This document shows, one piece after another, positions 60,250 through 64,000 of a stretch of DNA of 64,000 bases (its first letter is position 1; every line of letters begins with the position of its first letter). The translations under genes were made by a program, and so were the position numbers. The notes beneath the pieces are model-generated. The model saw only the letters and a list, made by a program, of their open reading frames with translations, was not told where the DNA came from and did not search any database. This DNA comes from Arcuatula senhousia (Eukaryota > Mollusca > Bivalvia > Mytilida > Mytilidae), in contig OZ020306.1 of NCBI GenBank assembly GCA_963971305.1, positions 52,922,686 through 52,986,685 on the forward strand. The letters run 5' to 3'.

Positions 60250-61768
60250 ACAAGAGGCTCCCAAGAGCCTGAATCTCTCACCTGACCTACACAGATACAT
60301 ATATTTGTAGATATAATTGTGCTTGACCATGTGTGACTAAAATTTCTGAAATATCTTGGTTAGTTTTCAAGATATTGGGCTTAATATGTGCAAATTTGGC
60401 AAAAATTAGGAAAAGGAACGATAACTCCCACATCAGCAGTCAGATCTTTTCCAAAATTTCAGGACAGGTAAATCTTAATATGCTGATCACTTTTGATTCT
60501 TGCACAATTTTGATATCTGAAACCATTTTTGAGGTATTAGCAAAAAAATGCAATTTACCCCTATGTTCTATTTTTAGCCATGGCAGCCAGGTTACGAATC
60601 AAAAATCTGAACGATAATGTTGTAGCATATAAGCTATTAAACAAGTGTGCCATGTTAGGATGCAGTTGGTCTTACCGTGTCAGACAAGTTAATCTTTGAA
60701 ATTCAGGGGAAAAGTGAAAAATGGTAAATTTTGTTGTTTTAAGGATAATAACTCCTAAAAGAAATGGTCCTACAGCTTTGACCTAAATACATGAAATGTA
60801 GATCTTGATGTGCTTAATCATATGTAATTTATATTTTTGAAATATCTTGTATAGTTTTCAAGATATGTATACAAGATATAGGGCTAAATAAGTGAAAAAA
60901 AAAATACAAAATACAAAAAAAGAGCAATAACTCCTATGTCAATAGTTGGATCTTCTTGAAACTTTCAGAGCGGGTAGATCTTGAGATACTGATCCCATCA
61001 GAATTTTGATATCTGTATGTTCTATCCCTATGTTCTATTATTAGCCATGGCGGCCATGTTTTTTGACGAATCAAAATCCGAACGATAGAATTGTAGCATT
61101 TATGCTATTAAACAACTGTGCCAAGTTTGGTTGAAGTTGGATGCATGGTGTCAGACAAGTTAATCTTTGAAATTCAGGGGAAAAGTAATAAAAAATGGAA
61201 AATTTTGATGCTTTAAGGGCCATAACTCCTTAAAGAAATGGTTCTACAACTTTGACCTAATTACATAAAATGTAGATCTTGATGTGATTAATCATATGCA
61301 TTTTGAATTTTTAATATATCTTGTATAGTTTTCAAGATATAGGGCAAAATAAGTGCAAAATTTTGAAAAAATCTAGAAAAAGGGCGATAACTCTTACATC
61401 GGTTGTTAGATCTTCTTGAAAATTTCTGGGCAGATAGATCTTGAGGTGCTGATTACTTTAACTTATGCCAGAATTTTGATATCTGGTACTGTTTTATTAG
61501 GAAAAAACTGCAATTTACCCCTATGTTCTATTTTTAGCCATGGCGGCCATGTTTTTTTTACGAATCAAAAATCCGAACGATGGTTTTGTACACATAATGC
61601 TACTTAACAACTGTACCAAGTTTGGTTGCAATTGGACTTATGGTGTCGGACAAGTTAACGTTTGAAAAATTGTTAACAGACGACGACTACGACAGACGAC
61701 GACGACGGACGCCAAGTGATGGTATAAGCTCACCTGGACCCCGGTCCAGGTGAGATAAAAAAAAAAAA
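60250..61768 (+). mobile_element. 'gctcccaggagcc' element, copy D
   Basis: The start acaagaggctcccaagagcc has one mismatch in the terminal palindrome. The end has gacgacgacggacgccaagt, then a hairpin cacctggaccccggtccagg and tgagataaaa. The core has about three ~480-bp units marked 'agatcttgaggtgctgat' and 'tgatatctg', shared with copy C (37085-38552). Confidence 0.85.
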
Positions 61769-63700
61769 CAGTTGCATACAACAAAATGAAAAAAATCGTT
61801 TTTTATATGACTGCCAAAAAATGTGGTTGTATTTAAAAATATAGAGTGCTGCTGTTGTCATCGTTGTCTGTAAACATTTTCGTTGAAACCATAACTTTAG
61901 TTCTAGTTATCCGATTCATGGTTTTTAATATATATTGCACTGCTACTTTGCTGTGGAGGGTCAAAGAGGGACCAACCCGAAAAAAATCAACTTGGTCAAA
62001 TATGGTCAGAAAATATCGAAAAATTACGTTTTGTACAGGTCCCCTTTAACAACATCAAACGGTTAAATTTGGATTTTTTTTCCCTACAAGATCACACTCG
62101 AAATGATTTTTATATCACATGATAAAATATTTGTCTTTATTCATTATTTGCAATTGAAATTTTCAAAAACAATCATTATTTTCTAAAATTTTCATCAATT
62201 TTAAAAACATGAATAAAAGTGGCAATTTTTTCCCTATCTTTAACTCGTGCAACATTAATTGCCATCAAATTCAAACAAACGGTATAACGAGGTCAAGAAA
62301 ATGCAATAAGACTACTTTTTAGTTAAAAACTGTATAGTTCAGACGAAATTGAATTATGATAAAATTATAAAGATAAATATGTCAGATGTAGAGAAAATTG
62401 AATGTAAATGATCTGGAAAACTGTTGGATTGTACCGTATTTTCATTTTTATTATGATTTGATTGATTAATACTGATTTCCAGAATTGATGTAAATATGAA
62501 CAGTTTGTGCATTTTTGGGGTTGTTTAGAGACAGGAAAACTAATATAGGGTAGTTGTTGGTTGTTCTAACCTTTGGTGTCCGATAAAAGTAAGGTTTTAA
62601 CATTTTGTCAAAGGTGTTACAGTTAATTGTGTCACCCTTTCCATGTTGAGATATAGCCAAAATCGTACCATAGGGAATAAAGCAATTAACTAATATCTAA
62701 ATCTAGTTTTCAAAGAATTTCGCAACCTGCTTCTTAAATATATTATAGACGAATGATAATTCTGCCACCATAAAGGCATCAATATACGACATTTGATTAC
62801 CTCTTGAAAGCGTCGCCTTTTTCCACATCTTGGGCCATGACAATCTAACAGCAAGTTTTACATTTTTCATGTGTGGGCTGCACCTGCAATCTGAAGCCGA
62901 CTGCATGACCCTAAGTAATACTCTAACAAAAGAACTAGATAAGATCGACTTTACAATGGTAAAATTCTATTTCAATACTGTATCGAGGTTTTCATGTAAT
63001 CTTGAACTTTATGGTTTTACATCATTTTGTGACACCCCTCTGACAAAATCCTGGATCCGCCCATGGTGTACTTGACTTTTGAGGTGTGTTTTTTGTGTTG
63101 TATTGTATAAAAGTTCGACTAGAAAATAATATAAAATGCCTTTATTTTTTGGCAAAAATGTTAGAGATAATGTTACGGACATCTATTTGCAATTCATTGT
63201 ATAAACTCACACGTAAGCATTAGACATCAAACGTAAGATTAACCCGGTATCTTAACTCAATATTAGCCCGATGAAGCATTAAAAGTTTTGAAAATGTGTT
63301 AAAAAATAATTTAACACAAAGTCATTAAAAATTCATTCACATTTTAGTAGCTTCATATAAAATACACTTTACTGAAACCTTAGGGCAGACGCAGTTATGT
63401 TCTAAATAAAGGGGGTTTTACGCTCAGATGCCACACAAGTGTGGGGGCAGACGAATTTTGCCTGAAATTAATACCAAATTAGAACAAAATAATCGCCTGA
63501 AACCAGATGTTCCCGAAAAACACCCCCGCCAGTATATCTGCCACTGTTTCTAATATAATATAAATACACTATGTTTTTAGTCGTCTTTCAAGCTTTTGAC
63601 CGGAATATCAAAATTTGGATCTTTACTGGCGAAACATGCGTCGGGCAAAAATAAAGTTATAGAGAAGTGGCGAAAACACAATAAACCCCCTCGAATGGCA
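61769..63700. other. Region without supported features
   Basis: AT-rich. Two opposing open frames around 62700-63075 overlap and have no recognisable motif or coding signature. A gcgaaacatgcgtcgggc phrase near 63630 resembles a similar one at 48510, and may be a short dispersed repeat. Confidence 0.4.
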
Positions 63701-63724
63701 AACTGTCGAATATCTTTATGGTTT

Positions 63725-64000
63725 ATTCCTTGAATACTTTGAATACTTTATTCTCATAAACATTATGTTACAGAGAAAATATAAACAATACAAAATTACA
63801 ATAATATCATGTGTAAACAAACATAGCTAACCCGGAGGAACGACCTTCGTAAAAATAATTTTTATAAATTTTGACAAACAATTAAGAATAGTTATATCTT
63901 TTGAACTAAACAATTGAGCGAACTTTAATGTATTAGGATTTGAATGACAAAATCGTGGTAGCATATTTTTCTGTCTTTACCAAAAAATTTACATTTCATA
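63725..64000 (-). pseudogene. LINE ORF2 3' end (C-terminus and tail)
   Basis: On the minus strand, one frame reads PNTLKFAQLFSSKDITILN followed by CLSKFIKIIFTKVV and PPG with a stop. This looks like the extreme C-terminus of a LINE ORF2 protein, followed by about 90 bp and a 3' end with aataaagtattcaaagtatt, a polyadenylation signal and short tail repeats. The 5' part lies beyond the right edge. Recognition is from the pattern of a Leu/Ser/Phe-rich C-terminus plus tail, so it is moderate. Confidence 0.5.

Noticed and set aside
62466..63075. Opposing 64-81-codon frames that look somewhat protein-like
   Set aside because: Frames overlap on both strands, stops separate them, and no motif or splice pattern supports an exon.

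Overview
The window looks like AT-rich metazoan nuclear DNA, most likely from a bivalve mollusc. The reasons are one gene spread over large introns with GT-AG junctions, no operon-like packing, and a very dense mixture of repeats. The repeats include transposable elements that carry internal tandem repeats of about 155-185 bp, tRNA-derived SINEs sharing a conserved internal motif, and LINE fragments. A Mytilus-like origin is my guess from the look of the repeats and is not proven. There is no bacterial, viral or CRISPR signal.

Gene content. I can support only one protein-coding gene: the 5' half of an immunoglobulin-superfamily (IgSF) gene on the minus strand. Its signal-peptide exon is at 19248-19109. 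Four single-domain Ig exons follow at 10071-9784, 7785-7468, 4131-3847 and 1337-1023. Every junction has canonical AG/GT sites and phase 1, so the five exons join in one open frame, and the gene runs off the left edge. The first coding intron is about 9 kb and is full of repeats.

Repeat layout. 1-9 kb (introns): three MITE-like elements, a 172-bp tandem repeat, and a MITE with clear TIRs, internal motif arrays and a target duplication. 9-17 kb: elements with internal tandem repeats, one split by a SINE with an 11-bp target duplication, and two elements with 'gctcccaggagcc' starts and hairpin ends. 17-24 kb: SINEs, a LINE ORF2 C-terminus, a composite region with repeated modules, and a 158-bp tandem array. 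25-29 kb: apparently unique sequence. 29-34 kb: a LINE fragment and two foldback elements made of arrays of short palindromic words, one containing a nested MITE and the other flanked by a 6-bp target duplication. 36-47 kb: nested TIR elements, hairpin MITEs, a 5'-truncated SINE and an internally deleted LINE. 48-57 kb: two more foldback-type elements and a possible 6.7-kb insertion with TA target duplication and about 30-bp TIRs that splits a tandem repeat. 57-64 kb: more tandem-repeat elements, a MITE and a LINE 3' end.

The most interesting structural theme is a set of four elements between 30 and 52 kb, each built from degenerate arrays of short self-complementary words. No transposase or intact reverse transcriptase is visible, so every mobile element here appears non-autonomous or dead.
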